Counted from the stretch's first letter, positions 27,124-35,332 are shown. The stretch is 38,214 nt of DNA from Halanaerobium sp041694515 (GCA_041694515.1 JASMSZ010000070.1:1-38214), one strand, 5' to 3'. Numbers and translations: made by a program. The notes: generated by a model not told the origin, from the letters alone.

Positions 27124-27209
27124 TCTGATCATCCTTTCGTATTTTTATTTTAGTAAATGTCACTCATTTATACATTTTATCATAAGTACAACCCAAATTT
27201 CATCCTTTT

Positions 27210-27608
27210 TTACAAATTATTTTTGTTTATTATCGATTTTTTTTCAATTGCTGCCATTACTTCTTCTAAACTTTTACCTAAACTCGCTTCTACTGCGCCT
27301 AAAACTGCGCCTTCAACAAGAGGCGCATTAGCTAATTTAATCAATTTTTGCTTTTCCTCTGGCAGCCATTCTTTAACCATATTAAAACTCATTACTGCAC
27401 TTCCCAGGTCTGCCAGAACAACAATTCCATCCTTATAATCCATATTTTTCAATTTTTGTTCAATCAGATCAGCATCTGTTCCCAGCTCTCCATTATTTAT
27501 ACCTCCAGCAATTTGAATATCAACCTCATCCTGTTTCATCTCTTCAGCCAATTCTTTAGTACCTTCAGCAATTTTTAAACTGTGAGATATAATTAAAATA
27601 TTAACCAT
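27210..27608 (-). CDS. dhaM: DhaM, PTS-dependent dihydroxyacetone kinase phosphotransferase subunit
   Basis: An EIIA-mannose-type domain of 132 residues. It begins MVNILIISHSLKIAEGT, where His9 is the phosphorylation site, and contains VVLADLGSAVMSFNMV and LANAPLVEGAVLGAVEAS, typical of DhaM. It accepts phosphate from HPr and re-phosphorylates ADP bound to DhaL. Unlike E. coli DhaM it has no fused HPr and EI-like domains; the free ptsH and ptsI genes that follow directly supply those functions. There are 17 bases between the dhaL stop and its start. Confidence 0.95.
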   Translation of the reverse strand: MVNILIISHSLKIAEGTKELAEEMKQDEVDIQIAGGINNGELGTDADLIEQKLKNMDYKDGIVVLADLGSAVMSFNMVKEWLPEEKQKLIKLANAPLVEGAVLGAVEASLGKSLEEVMAAIEKKSIINKNNL

Positions 27609-27625
27609 CTCTCCACCTCAATTTT

Positions 27626-28246
27626 TTATTTTGAATAGCCTTTAATAAATGTCTTAAGCATTAAATAAGCAGAAGTTGCTCCGGGATCCTGATGTCCAAT
27701 ACTTCTTTTTCCCAGGTAACTCGCTCTGCCTTTAGTTGCCTGCATTTCAATTGTATTTTTCATTCCTTCAGCAGCTGACTCTAGACAATCACTTAAAGCT
27801 GTATCTAAATCAAGTTTATTGTCTCGACTTTGTTTTAAGGATTCAGCTGCAGGAATTATAGTATCCAGCATTGTTTTTTCTCCAGCTTCAGCTTTTCCTC
27901 GCTTCTGAATACCTGCTATAGCTTCTTCTGCAATTTCTACTAAATCATCCAGATCAAGTTGATTATCTGAAATCACCTTCGAAATATTTAAAAAAGCTGT
28001 TCCATAAAGAGGCCCAGAAGCACCACCTACATTAGAAATTAAAGTCATTGCTGTCAGCTTAAATATTTCATTTCTACTTTCAAAACTCTGTTTTTTTAAT
28101 TTTTCTTTTAATTTTTTAAATCCTCGGGCAAGATTTATACCGTGATCGCCGTCACCGATAGCAGCATCCAATTCTGTTAAATACTCTTTGTTCTCAATAA
28201 TCACATCTGCTGTTTTCAAAAATAATTTTTTTGTTTTATTAGCCAT
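27626..28246 (-). CDS. dhaL: DhaL, ADP-binding subunit of dihydroxyacetone kinase
   Basis: Holds tightly bound ADP/ATP as cofactor and phosphorylates dihydroxyacetone bound to DhaK. About 206 residues from ATG 28246, with LDAAIGDGDHGINLARGF carrying the Mg-nucleotide aspartates (D27, D32, D34), GGASGPLYGTAFL and RASYLGKRSIGHQDPGA. The frame opens nine bases earlier at a GTG, but AAGGAT is too close to that codon. It sits between dhaK and dhaM. Confidence 0.95.
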   Translation of the reverse strand: MANKTKKLFLKTADVIIENKEYLTELDAAIGDGDHGINLARGFKKLKEKLKKQSFESRNEIFKLTAMTLISNVGGASGPLYGTAFLNISKVISDNQLDLDDLVEIAEEAIAGIQKRGKAEAGEKTMLDTIIPAAESLKQSRDNKLDLDTALSDCLESAAEGMKNTIEMQATKGRASYLGKRSIGHQDPGATSAYLMLKTFIKGYSK

Positions 28247-28260
28247 TTTTACCACAATCC

Positions 28261-29250
28261 TTATAATAAATTAATTTCACTTTCTGCTTCTAATAAATTA
28301 ATTAAATCATCATCCAGCTTCAAAATTGTAATTGAGAGCCCTTCCATTTCCAGAGAGGTCATAAATTCTCCTACATAAGTTTTATAAATATTTATTCCTT
28401 TATCTTTTAGTAGTTGATTGGCTTTTCTATTGGCTATATAGAGCTCCATTAAAGGAGTACCTCCCATGCCATTAATCATCAGAGCAGCTTTTTCATCCTT
28501 TTTTATCTCTAAATCTGATAATATATCATCCAGTAATAATTCAACTATCTGATCTACTTTTTTTAATTTAGTTTTTTCAGTACCCGGTTCACCGTGAATT
28601 CCAATACCCATTTCCATTTCATCTTCCTCTAATGAAAAAGTAGATTTGTCAGCTGCCGGCAGCTGACAGGGATTAATAGCCATCCCTTTTGTCCTTACAT
28701 TTTTTATAGCTTTTTCTGCACTTCTTTTTACTTCTTTTAGATCAGCACCCTGAGCAGCTTTAGCTCCAGCAATCTTATGCACAAATACTGTACCAGCAAC
28801 ACCACGACGTCCGGTTGTATAGAGACTATCTTCTACTGCAACATCATCATTGACAACTACATGGTCAACTTCAATACCTTCGGCCGCTGCCATTTCAGCT
28901 GCCATTTCAAAATTCATGATATCACCGGTATAATTTTTAATAATTAATAAAACCCCATTACCACTATCAACTGCCTTAATTGCTTCAAAAATTGCATCAG
29001 GAGTTGGAGATGTAAAGACATCGCCTGCTACAGCAGCATCCAACATTCCCTGACCTACATAGCCTGCATGTGCTGGCTCATGACCACTTCCACCTCCACT
29101 AACCAGTGCAACTTTTTCTATCGGTGCATCTTTTCGAACTACAATATTATAATCATTTAATTGTTCCAAACGCTGATTACTGGCCATTACTATTCCTTCG
29201 ATCATTTCCTGAACCACATTATCCGGATCATTAATTAATTTTTTACCCAT
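28261..29250 (-). CDS. dhaK: DhaK, dihydroxyacetone-binding subunit of PTS-dependent kinase
   Basis: Binds dihydroxyacetone covalently and presents it to DhaL-ATP, yielding DHAP for glycolysis. About 329 residues; LVSGGGSGHEPAHAGYVG holds an active-site histidine (about His57) and GIGIHGEPG holds the hemiaminal-forming histidine (about His219). The ATG at 29250 is preferred to one nine bases upstream because AAGGGTGG is then well spaced. It follows glpP by 14 bases, so regulator and kinase are probably co-transcribed. Confidence 0.95.
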   Translation of the reverse strand: MGKKLINDPDNVVQEMIEGIVMASNQRLEQLNDYNIVVRKDAPIEKVALVSGGGSGHEPAHAGYVGQGMLDAAVAGDVFTSPTPDAIFEAIKAVDSGNGVLLIIKNYTGDIMNFEMAAEMAAAEGIEVDHVVVNDDVAVEDSLYTTGRRGVAGTVFVHKIAGAKAAQGADLKEVKRSAEKAIKNVRTKGMAINPCQLPAADKSTFSLEEDEMEMGIGIHGEPGTEKTKLKKVDQIVELLLDDILSDLEIKKDEKAALMINGMGGTPLMELYIANRKANQLLKDKGINIYKTYVGEFMTSLEMEGLSITILKLDDDLINLLEAESEINLL

Positions 29251-29264
29251 TATTACCACCCTTT

Positions 29265-29840
29265 TTAGTTATAATTCCACAGCTGATGATCACTTGTTGA
29301 AACAGCAAAAACTCCTTTTGCTTTTAAGCTCTCAACTTCAGTTTTATTTTGAATCAAACCACCTGCAATAACTGGATAATCATATCTACTCTGCTTCTGC
29401 CTCTCAATAAAATAAGGGGCTGCAATTCCCGGCAAAATTTCTACTGCATCAACAGTCTGAGAATTAAGTGATTTTTCTGCACTAATTAAAGAAGCAGAAT
29501 CCAGAAGAAATACCCTCTGAATAGTCATTAAATTATATTTTGCAGCTTCTTTGATTAAGTAACCTTTGGTTGAAATAATTCCATCACACAAATCATTTTC
29601 GGCAAGATATCTAATTCCTTCTCTATCATGAGCTATCCCATTAACCAGGTCAATATTTACCATTAAAATTTTATCATTATTATGTGCCAGCTGCATCGAT
29701 TTTTCAAGATTAAAAATTGAACCAGTTAGTAAAAATATTAAAACTGAATCTTTAATCTTCATTGCTTTATTCAAATCTTTAATATTTCTAATAGCCGGAA
29801 TAATTGGATACTTACTAAAATAACCAGCCAAATGTTTCAA
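29265..29840 (-). CDS. glpP: GlpP, glycerol-3-phosphate-responsive antiterminator
   Basis: 191 residues of the GlpP family: a TIM-barrel-like RNA-binding protein that, with glycerol-3-phosphate, prevents termination in glp leader mRNAs in Bacillus. Landmarks are YPIIPAIRNIKDLNKAM, VLIFLLTGSIFNLE, NIDLVNGIAHDREGIRYL, GIISTKGYLIKEA, QRVFLLDS, VEILPGIAAPY and PVIAGGLIQNKTEV. The start is TTG 29840, seven bases after GGGAGG. A stable hairpin lies just upstream. A terminator leader suited to GlpP control lies ahead of glpF about 8 kb away. Confidence 0.95.
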   Translation of the reverse strand: MKHLAGYFSKYPIIPAIRNIKDLNKAMKIKDSVLIFLLTGSIFNLEKSMQLAHNNDKILMVNIDLVNGIAHDREGIRYLAENDLCDGIISTKGYLIKEAAKYNLMTIQRVFLLDSASLISAEKSLNSQTVDAVEILPGIAAPYFIERQKQSRYDYPVIAGGLIQNKTEVESLKAKGVFAVSTSDHQLWNYN

Positions 29841-29860
29841 TTTTTTACCTCCCTTTAGAA

Positions 29861-29886
29861 AGCTCCCAGCCGGGCGGCTGGGAGCT
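29861..29886 (-). terminator. Strong hairpin between mcp and glpP (terminator or regulated leader element)
   Basis: AGCTCCCAGCC and GGCTGGGAGCT form a perfect 11-base stem with a GCCC loop on the minus strand. It starts 15 bases after the mcp stop and ends a few bases before the glpP ribosome binding site. Only TTTCTAAAG follows, so the T tract is poor. It may be a leaky terminator allowing some mcp readthrough into glpP, or a control element; sequence alone does not decide. Confidence 0.6.
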
Positions 29887-29900
29887 AATAAACAATTATT

Positions 29901-31952
29901 TTAAGAATTTAAGTCAAATCGATTAACTAGTTGATTTAATTTAGCCGACATCTCAGCTAATGAATCAGCCAGTGATGTAATTTCTTCAATAGAAGCATTC
30001 TGTTCCTGACTGGCTGCTGCTACTTCTTCAGTATTGGCTGATGTTTCTTCAGAAATACTGGCAATTTCACCAACTTCTTCTACTATTTCTTCACTATAGC
30101 GGTCAACATCTGCTACAATTTTAATAGAATCAGCAATTCCTCTTGAAGCATTTCTGATTTTTTCTTCTATGTCAGCAAAAGATTCTTCCGCGCTGCTGAC
30201 AACTTCTTCCCCATTCTTAATTTCACCAATTCCATCATCCATCCGTGAACTTGCAGTTTTTGTTTCAGCTTTAACATCTTCCACTAATTTTCTGATCTCT
30301 CCAGCTGAATTAACCGATTCTTCTGCCAGTTCTCTAATTTCATCTGCAACTACAGAAAAACCGCGTCCTGCTTCTCCAGCTCTTGCCGCTTCTATTGCAG
30401 CATTTAAAGCAAGTAAATTAGTCTGTTCTGCAATATTATTAATGATATTTAAAATCTCATCGATTTCATTGGAGATTGATTCTAAATTGGAAATTCCAGA
30501 GGCAACTTCCTGAATAGCATTTCTGATTTTTGCCATCTGGCTGCTGACTCGATCCATCTCTGTCTTCCCACCTGCTGCAGCTGTTTCCATCTCCTCTGCT
30601 AACTTTTCAACTTCCTGGTTGGATTGTTTGAGTTTTTCTATATCGCCTGCCAGAGTTTTAATCTGCTGATTAATGTTATCTACACTGGCTGCCTGGTTAT
30701 CAGCCCCGGATGCCACATCATTAATTGACTGAGCCACCTGAGTTGAAACATCTCCAACCTGAGTTGAAACCTCTTTTAAATAGGTTGAAGACTCCTCTAC
30801 CTCATCAGAAGCCTGATTAATATTTAAAATTACCTCTTTAAACTCTTTAACCATATTATTAAATGACTGACTCAACTTACCGATTTCATCCTCTTTATCA
30901 GCACTCTCAGTTAATAATATTTTATCACTTAAATTACCGGATCCAAGCTGATCAAAAGCATTAATTAATGTTTTAAGTGGTCTTAACTGCCAGTTTAATA
31001 ATAAATAACTAGCAACAAATAAAACAATAACTCCCAGCAAAGCAATAACTAAAATAATATTTCTTATCTTATTGACTGGACCATTGATTACTGCAAGTGG
31101 AACATCAATAGCCATATAAATTCCGTATTCTTCACTTATTTGATCAAAATACTGAGTTTCACTATCAGTAACTCTCACCGCTGAATCCTGCTGATTAGTA
31201 ATTTGTTCCAGTAACCACTGTTCTTCAATTTTAGTTCCCATTAATGATTTATCTAAACTACTTAAAATATAACCATCACTATTCAGCAGACTAAAGGATG
31301 AAACATTTTCTAGAGATTCTAAAGTATCACTATAAAAAACTTCAAGGTTTGTAGCCATTACATAATAACCAATCACCTCTTCTTCCCCTTCAGGTGTTTC
31401 ATTGGTAATCTCTGCCTGAAATAAGACATGAGGTTCACCATTTATGATATGTACTTCTTCACTGGAAACATTTTTATACTGGTCTTCAGGTAATTTTTTA
31501 CCGGCATAATCATAAATGTTTTCTTCCCCTTTAATTCTTGAATCTACAAGAACCAGACCATCAGTGGTTGTTACATAAGAAAATTGAGTTTCCTCAAACA
31601 TTCGATTATTATCTCTCAGTAGAGCTGCCCTGTTAATAAATGTGCTCATCCAGCCTCCACCAGCCAGATCAATAATTTCACCATCTTCAATATAATAGTT
31701 ACTCATATTGGCCAGATTAAAAACATCTTCAAAGCTGGCAAAATACTCTGTTCTTTCTTCAAGCAGGGTTAACTGGCCCAATATTTCCTGCCTCTGATTT
31801 TCCCTAATCAAATTAATTCTCTGATCAATTTGATCAGACATTATGTCTTGAGTATAGCTATAAGTAAAAAATGATACTGCAGCCATAACAGCCACTACAA
31901 TAATTGTTAAAATTAAACTAATTTTCCATTTCAAATCCATGTTTTTTAGCAA
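29901..31952 (-). CDS. Methyl-accepting chemotaxis protein with extracellular Cache-like sensor
   Basis: Transmembrane chemoreceptor of about 683 residues. A first membrane helix (ISLILTIIVVAVMAAVSFFT) is followed by an extracytoplasmic domain of about 270 residues; DGYILSSLDKSLMGTKIEEQ and YVTTTDGLVLVDSRIKG are typical of double-Cache sensors. A second helix (about 300-322), a HAMP domain (about 323-378), and the cytoplasmic signalling domain follow, with the conserved tip NIAEQTNLLALNAAIEAARAGEAGRGF (split) around residue 510. The start is uncertain: ATG 31961 overlaps the SD AGGGGA, while TTG 31952 is eight bases after it. It is placed next to glycerol genes; ligand unknown. Confidence 0.92.
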   Translation of the reverse strand: MLKNMDLKWKISLILTIIVVAVMAAVSFFTYSYTQDIMSDQIDQRINLIRENQRQEILGQLTLLEERTEYFASFEDVFNLANMSNYYIEDGEIIDLAGGGWMSTFINRAALLRDNNRMFEETQFSYVTTTDGLVLVDSRIKGEENIYDYAGKKLPEDQYKNVSSEEVHIINGEPHVLFQAEITNETPEGEEEVIGYYVMATNLEVFYSDTLESLENVSSFSLLNSDGYILSSLDKSLMGTKIEEQWLLEQITNQQDSAVRVTDSETQYFDQISEEYGIYMAIDVPLAVINGPVNKIRNIILVIALLGVIVLFVASYLLLNWQLRPLKTLINAFDQLGSGNLSDKILLTESADKEDEIGKLSQSFNNMVKEFKEVILNINQASDEVEESSTYLKEVSTQVGDVSTQVAQSINDVASGADNQAASVDNINQQIKTLAGDIEKLKQSNQEVEKLAEEMETAAAGGKTEMDRVSSQMAKIRNAIQEVASGISNLESISNEIDEILNIINNIAEQTNLLALNAAIEAARAGEAGRGFSVVADEIRELAEESVNSAGEIRKLVEDVKAETKTASSRMDDGIGEIKNGEEVVSSAEESFADIEEKIRNASRGIADSIKIVADVDRYSEEIVEEVGEIASISEETSANTEEVAAASQEQNASIEEITSLADSLAEMSAKLNQLVNRFDLNS

Positions 31953-31998
31953 TAGCAACATCCCCTATTATTTATAATTTATTATATATTTAACCCTT

Positions 31999-32026
31999 AT
32001 TATATACTTTGATTTAAATCTTCAAA
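31999..32026 (-). promoter_or_regulatory. Putative promoter of the chemoreceptor gene
   Basis: On the minus strand TTTGAA (32026-32021), a 16-base spacer and a consensus TATAAT (32004-31999) precede mcp. It resembles a sigma-A promoter and not the sigma-D (FliA) form often used by chemotaxis genes. Confidence 0.55.
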
Positions 32027-32067
32027 ATCCTGCTTATTTTTAAAATTTATTCCGAAAATAGGGGAAA

Positions 32068-32094
32068 TACCAGGAAATTATTAATCTCCTGATA
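32068..32094 (-). terminator. Possible terminator after the glp operon
   Basis: On the minus strand TATCAGGA and TTTCCTGGTA can form an eight-base stem with one G-U pair and an AT-rich loop. The following sequence TTTCCCCTATTTT is a weak T tract. It lies 20 bases after the DUF1667 stop and before the mcp promoter. Confidence 0.4.
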
Positions 32095-32113
32095 TTATAA
32101 ATTATACTATAAG

Positions 32114-32488
32114 CTAATAGGTTTCTTTCGGCATATCTCTGGTTGCCACAATATCTGCTCCGGTATCCAGTATATTTTCTATTAAAACCTCCCCCATTTT
32201 AACTGGAGCTTCAATTTCTTTTTTTCCTATAATCTGCATAGCCTCAAACATGTTTTCTAATGGTATCTGTTTTGTTGTCTTTACCGGGCAGAGGGGTAAA
32301 GCACCATTTTTTACTCTAATTGTTGTTGGTAAGATTCTTGTTGGAGCTACTATCTCCTCTTCAGCATAGCTCTGCCCCTGGGGACAGGCATTACCCTTAA
32401 TTTCAATTATTTCATCACCTTCGTACTCAACTGTAACCTCACAGCCTTTAGGACAGGCTACACAGGTAAGAGTTTTAGTTTCGATCAT
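32114..32488 (-). CDS. DUF1667 protein, cysteine-rich partner of the glycerol-3-phosphate dehydrogenase
   Basis: 124 residues from ATG 32488, chosen because GGAGGGAG lies just upstream; the longer frame overlaps the oxidoreductase gene. Cysteines at 9, 12 and 16 (TCVACPKGC), 35 (NACPQG) and 67 (PLCPVKT) suggest an Fe-S binding small protein. The family is regularly found after GlpA-like and FAD-oxidoreductase genes in anaerobes, and I infer that it carries electrons in a three-subunit complex; the biochemical role is unproven. The gene starts one base after the preceding stop. Confidence 0.85.
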   Translation of the reverse strand: MIETKTLTCVACPKGCEVTVEYEGDEIIEIKGNACPQGQSYAEEEIVAPTRILPTTIRVKNGALPLCPVKTTKQIPLENMFEAMQIIGKKEIEAPVKMGEVLIENILDTGADIVATRDMPKETY

Positions 32489-32489
32489 C

Positions 32490-33770
32490 TTATTCTCCCT
32501 CCTTTTCGATAATATCAACTTTAATTTCACTTAAATCATCTAAATCATCAAGAGTTTTTTGGGCCAGCGGCACACTAATCATTTCACCTGGCTTGGCAAA
32601 AGGCTCAGAAAATGAATATAATTTCTCTCCATCAGCATATAAGTTAATATCTACTGCTGTTAAGGGAGTTGAGACCCGCATATAAAGAGGAATCCGTTTT
32701 CGATCTCCAGCTTCAAGCTCAATTTTTTGAGGAATAACATAGCGTACATTCTCTCCTGCCTTTACTTCGGCACACTTACCAGTCTTTTCAAAATTATTCT
32801 TAATATATTTTGCTGCATGAGCACCAGCAATTTGAGATTCTTCTGTTACCCAGTCAACCAGATCATGAACATGCAGCACATTCCCACAGGCAAAGATTCC
32901 TTCAATGTTTGTTTCTCGGCCTTCATTAACAATTGGTCCACCTGTACGGTCATCTAAGGCTACATCAGCTTTTTTGGAAAGCTCGTTTTCCGGAATTAAA
33001 CCAACTGATAATAATAGGGTGTCTGCTTTAATTGTCTTTGCTGTCTCAGGAATAGGTTTTAAATTTTCATCAACCTCAGATATTTCTACAGCTTCCAGGC
33101 GCCCTTCGCCTTTAATTGCAGTTACTGTATGATTTAACATCAGTGGAATATCATAATCCTCCAGGCACTGAACTACATTTCTAGTCAGTCCACCTGTGTA
33201 GGGTAAAAGCTCACAAACTGCTTTAACATCAGCACCTTCTAACTTCATTCTTCGAGCCATAATTAAACCAATATCTCCTGAACCCAGGATAATTACTTCA
33301 TCACCAGGTACAAATCCTTCAATATTTGTATAGCGCTGAGCTGTTCCGGCAGTAATAACTCCAGCCGGTCTTGTACCTGGAATTCCGATAGCACCTGCCG
33401 TTCTTTCACGGCATCCCATTGCTAGAACTACTGCTCCGGCTTCTATCTCCAGAAAACCTTCTTTTTTATTCATCGCATATACTTTTCTATCTTTTGTGAC
33501 ATCTAAAACCATAGTATCCAGTTTGATTTCAATGTTTCTTTCTTTTACATCATTGATAAATCTCTGAGCATATTCTGGACCGGTAAGTTCTTCTTTAAAA
33601 TAGTGAAGCCCAAATCCATTATGAATACACTGAGGTAAAATACCACCAGGTTCAAAGTCTCTTTCCAAGATCATTACATCTTCAATACCCTCATCATAAG
33701 CCTTTTTCGCAGCAGCAAGTCCTGCTGGACCTCCACCAATTACAACTAAATCCTTTTTTACTTTAAGCAT
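32490..33770 (-). CDS. FAD/NAD-dependent oxidoreductase of the glp operon
   Basis: 426 residues with an N-terminal FAD motif (LVVIGGGPAGLAAAKKA), LERDFEPGGILPQCIHNGFG, AVVLAMGCRERT, a second dinucleotide-binding motif (VIILGSGDIGLIMARRM) and IFACGNVLHVHDLVDWVTEE near residue 300. This is the disulfide-reductase-like flavoprotein that partners GlpA and DUF1667 in many anaerobes. It probably links glycerol-3-phosphate oxidation to NAD(P) or another acceptor; the acceptor is not visible. The start overlaps the glpA end by eight bases (ATGCTTAA), so it is translationally coupled. Confidence 0.88.
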   Translation of the reverse strand: MLKVKKDLVVIGGGPAGLAAAKKAYDEGIEDVMILERDFEPGGILPQCIHNGFGLHYFKEELTGPEYAQRFINDVKERNIEIKLDTMVLDVTKDRKVYAMNKKEGFLEIEAGAVVLAMGCRERTAGAIGIPGTRPAGVITAGTAQRYTNIEGFVPGDEVIILGSGDIGLIMARRMKLEGADVKAVCELLPYTGGLTRNVVQCLEDYDIPLMLNHTVTAIKGEGRLEAVEISEVDENLKPIPETAKTIKADTLLLSVGLIPENELSKKADVALDDRTGGPIVNEGRETNIEGIFACGNVLHVHDLVDWVTEESQIAGAHAAKYIKNNFEKTGKCAEVKAGENVRYVIPQKIELEAGDRKRIPLYMRVSTPLTAVDINLYADGEKLYSFSEPFAKPGEMISVPLAQKTLDDLDDLSEIKVDIIEKEGE

Positions 33771-35238
33771 TATCCATCACCTTACTTCCCAGTAATTCTT
33801 TAATTTTATATTCTAAAATTTGAGAATTTCCTTCTTCCTGTTTAACTTCAGTTGGATCAATCCCAAGTTCTTCTGCTATAATATCTACTACTCGCGGTCC
33901 ACAGAACCCACCCTGACATCTTCCTGCTCCAACTCTGGTTCTGCGTTTAACCGCATTAACTGTTCTGGCACCAACAGGACTGTTAATTGCATCTACAATT
34001 TCTTTGTAGGATACAGTTTCACAGCGGCAGATAATCTGTCCGTAATCTTTATTCTGATCAACCATCTTTGCTCTTTCCTTATTTGTCATCTCATAAAACC
34101 TAACAGGTTCTTCTCTAGTTTCTATATAATCTTTCTTTTCTGATAAGGTTAAACCTTCATCTCTTAAAATATCAGCTGTATAACCAGCTATAGCTGTAGA
34201 AGAAGCAAGTCCTGGTGACTGAATACCTGCTACATTAACAAAACCTTTAACATTTTCTGCAGCTTCTATTACAAAATCTTCTGTGTCATCTGCAGCTCTC
34301 AAACCTGCAAAAACTCTAATTGTATCTCGGAGATCAAGGTCTGGATAAAGTTTTTTAGCTCCTGCATAAACCTCTTTTAGACCCTCTCTTGTTGTAGCAA
34401 GATCAGTTTTGCTTTCTACATTATGAGAAGTTGGACCAATTAAAATATTATTTTCAACTGTTGGAGTGACGACAATTCCTTTACTGATCGGAGTTGGAAC
34501 TGGAAAAACTACATGATTTACTGCAAAATCTTTAGCATGATCATAAATATAATATTCACCTTTACGGGGAGTAATATTTATCTTTTCAATACCCACCATC
34601 TCTGCAATTTCATCTGCATATAAACCTGCTGCATTAACCACATAATCTGCAGCAAAATTTCCCCGATTTGTTTTAACACCAACAACTTGTCCATCCTCGG
34701 TTAAAACGTCTTCAACTGCTGTTTCTAACTTTACTTCAGCGCCATTAGCTACAGCATTCTGCGCCATTGCCAGAGCAGCTTCCCAGGGTGTAATAACACC
34801 AGCAGTTGGAGCCCAGAGTGCTTTAACTGCATCTCTAGAAATATTTGGTTCATGTTCAAATAACCAATCACGATCAACAATTTCCATATTTTTTACATTA
34901 TTTTTAAGCCCTTTTTGATAAAGTTCATCAATTACACTTAAATCATCACCCTCAAGCCCCACAACAAGTGATCCGATTTCTTTATAAGGTATGTTTAATT
35001 TTTTAGAAACCTCTCTAATCTCCTCATTACCTTTTACATTCAAACGACCCTTAAGCTTATTTGGATCTGCATTATAACCTGCATGCATTATAGCAGTGTT
35101 CGCCTTTGTAGTTCCTGCTGCTACATCAGCTTCTTTTTCTAAAAGTAAAATATCTAAATTATATCTGGCTAACTTCCAGGCAGCTGCACAGCCAGATATT
35201 CCAGCTCCAATAATAATTACATCATATTTTTTACTCAC
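33763..35238 (-). CDS. glpA: FAD-dependent glycerol-3-phosphate dehydrogenase (GlpA-like) with C-terminal Cys4 domain
   Basis: Oxidises sn-glycerol-3-phosphate to DHAP. 491 residues; the N-terminal FAD motif is VIIIGAGISGCAAAWKLA, followed by a DAO-type oxidase fold with AAGTTKANTAIMHAGYN, VVNAAGLYADEIAEM and GIQSPGLASSTAIAGY. The C-terminal BFD-like domain carries C404-x-C406 (ICRCETVS) and C441-x4-C446 (GRCQGGFC), expected to bind an Fe-S cluster. It starts with GTG 35238 after GGGGG. It forms a tight three-gene block with the next two genes. A separate quinone-linked GlpD reading is less likely given these partners. Confidence 0.92.
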   Translation of the reverse strand: MSKKYDVIIIGAGISGCAAAWKLARYNLDILLLEKEADVAAGTTKANTAIMHAGYNADPNKLKGRLNVKGNEEIREVSKKLNIPYKEIGSLVVGLEGDDLSVIDELYQKGLKNNVKNMEIVDRDWLFEHEPNISRDAVKALWAPTAGVITPWEAALAMAQNAVANGAEVKLETAVEDVLTEDGQVVGVKTNRGNFAADYVVNAAGLYADEIAEMVGIEKINITPRKGEYYIYDHAKDFAVNHVVFPVPTPISKGIVVTPTVENNILIGPTSHNVESKTDLATTREGLKEVYAGAKKLYPDLDLRDTIRVFAGLRAADDTEDFVIEAAENVKGFVNVAGIQSPGLASSTAIAGYTADILRDEGLTLSEKKDYIETREEPVRFYEMTNKERAKMVDQNKDYGQIICRCETVSYKEIVDAINSPVGARTVNAVKRRTRVGAGRCQGGFCGPRVVDIIAEELGIDPTEVKQEEGNSQILEYKIKELLGSKVMDNA

Positions 35239-35252
35239 TGAATTTACCCCCT

Positions 35253-35309
35253 AAAAAATTATAATTTTTTATAATTTTAGCAGCCTGATTTACAAATCCG
35301 ACTGCTAAA
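35253..35309 (-). promoter_or_regulatory. Tandem hairpins between glpK and glpA
   Basis: On the minus strand TTTAGCAG (35309-35302) pairs with CTGCTAAA (35283-35276), enclosing a smaller GATTT/AAATC stem. A second AT-only hairpin follows, ATTATAA-AAAA-TTATAAT (35275-35258), then five T. The ribosome binding site of glpA lies just after it. Together they look like an attenuator or partial terminator setting glpA level relative to glpK; control by GlpP is possible by analogy with the Bacillus glpD leader, but is not shown. Confidence 0.55.
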
Positions 35310-35332
35310 TAATTCTTTCTTAAGAACTGTAT

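Noticed and set aside
27124..27209. Separate promoter for ptsH (TGATAAAAT extended -10)
   Set aside because: The -35 region is poor; in AT-rich sequence such matches are expected by chance, so I left it out of the features.
26861..27331. Plus-strand open frame of 156 codons across ptsH
   Set aside because: Antisense to HPr and the intergenic region; hydrophobic, biased composition with no recognisable domain or start signal.
29881..29912. TTGACT at the end of mcp as a -35 box for glpP
   Set aside because: No acceptable -10 box at 16-18 bases, and the hexamer encodes the conserved end of the receptor frame by chance.
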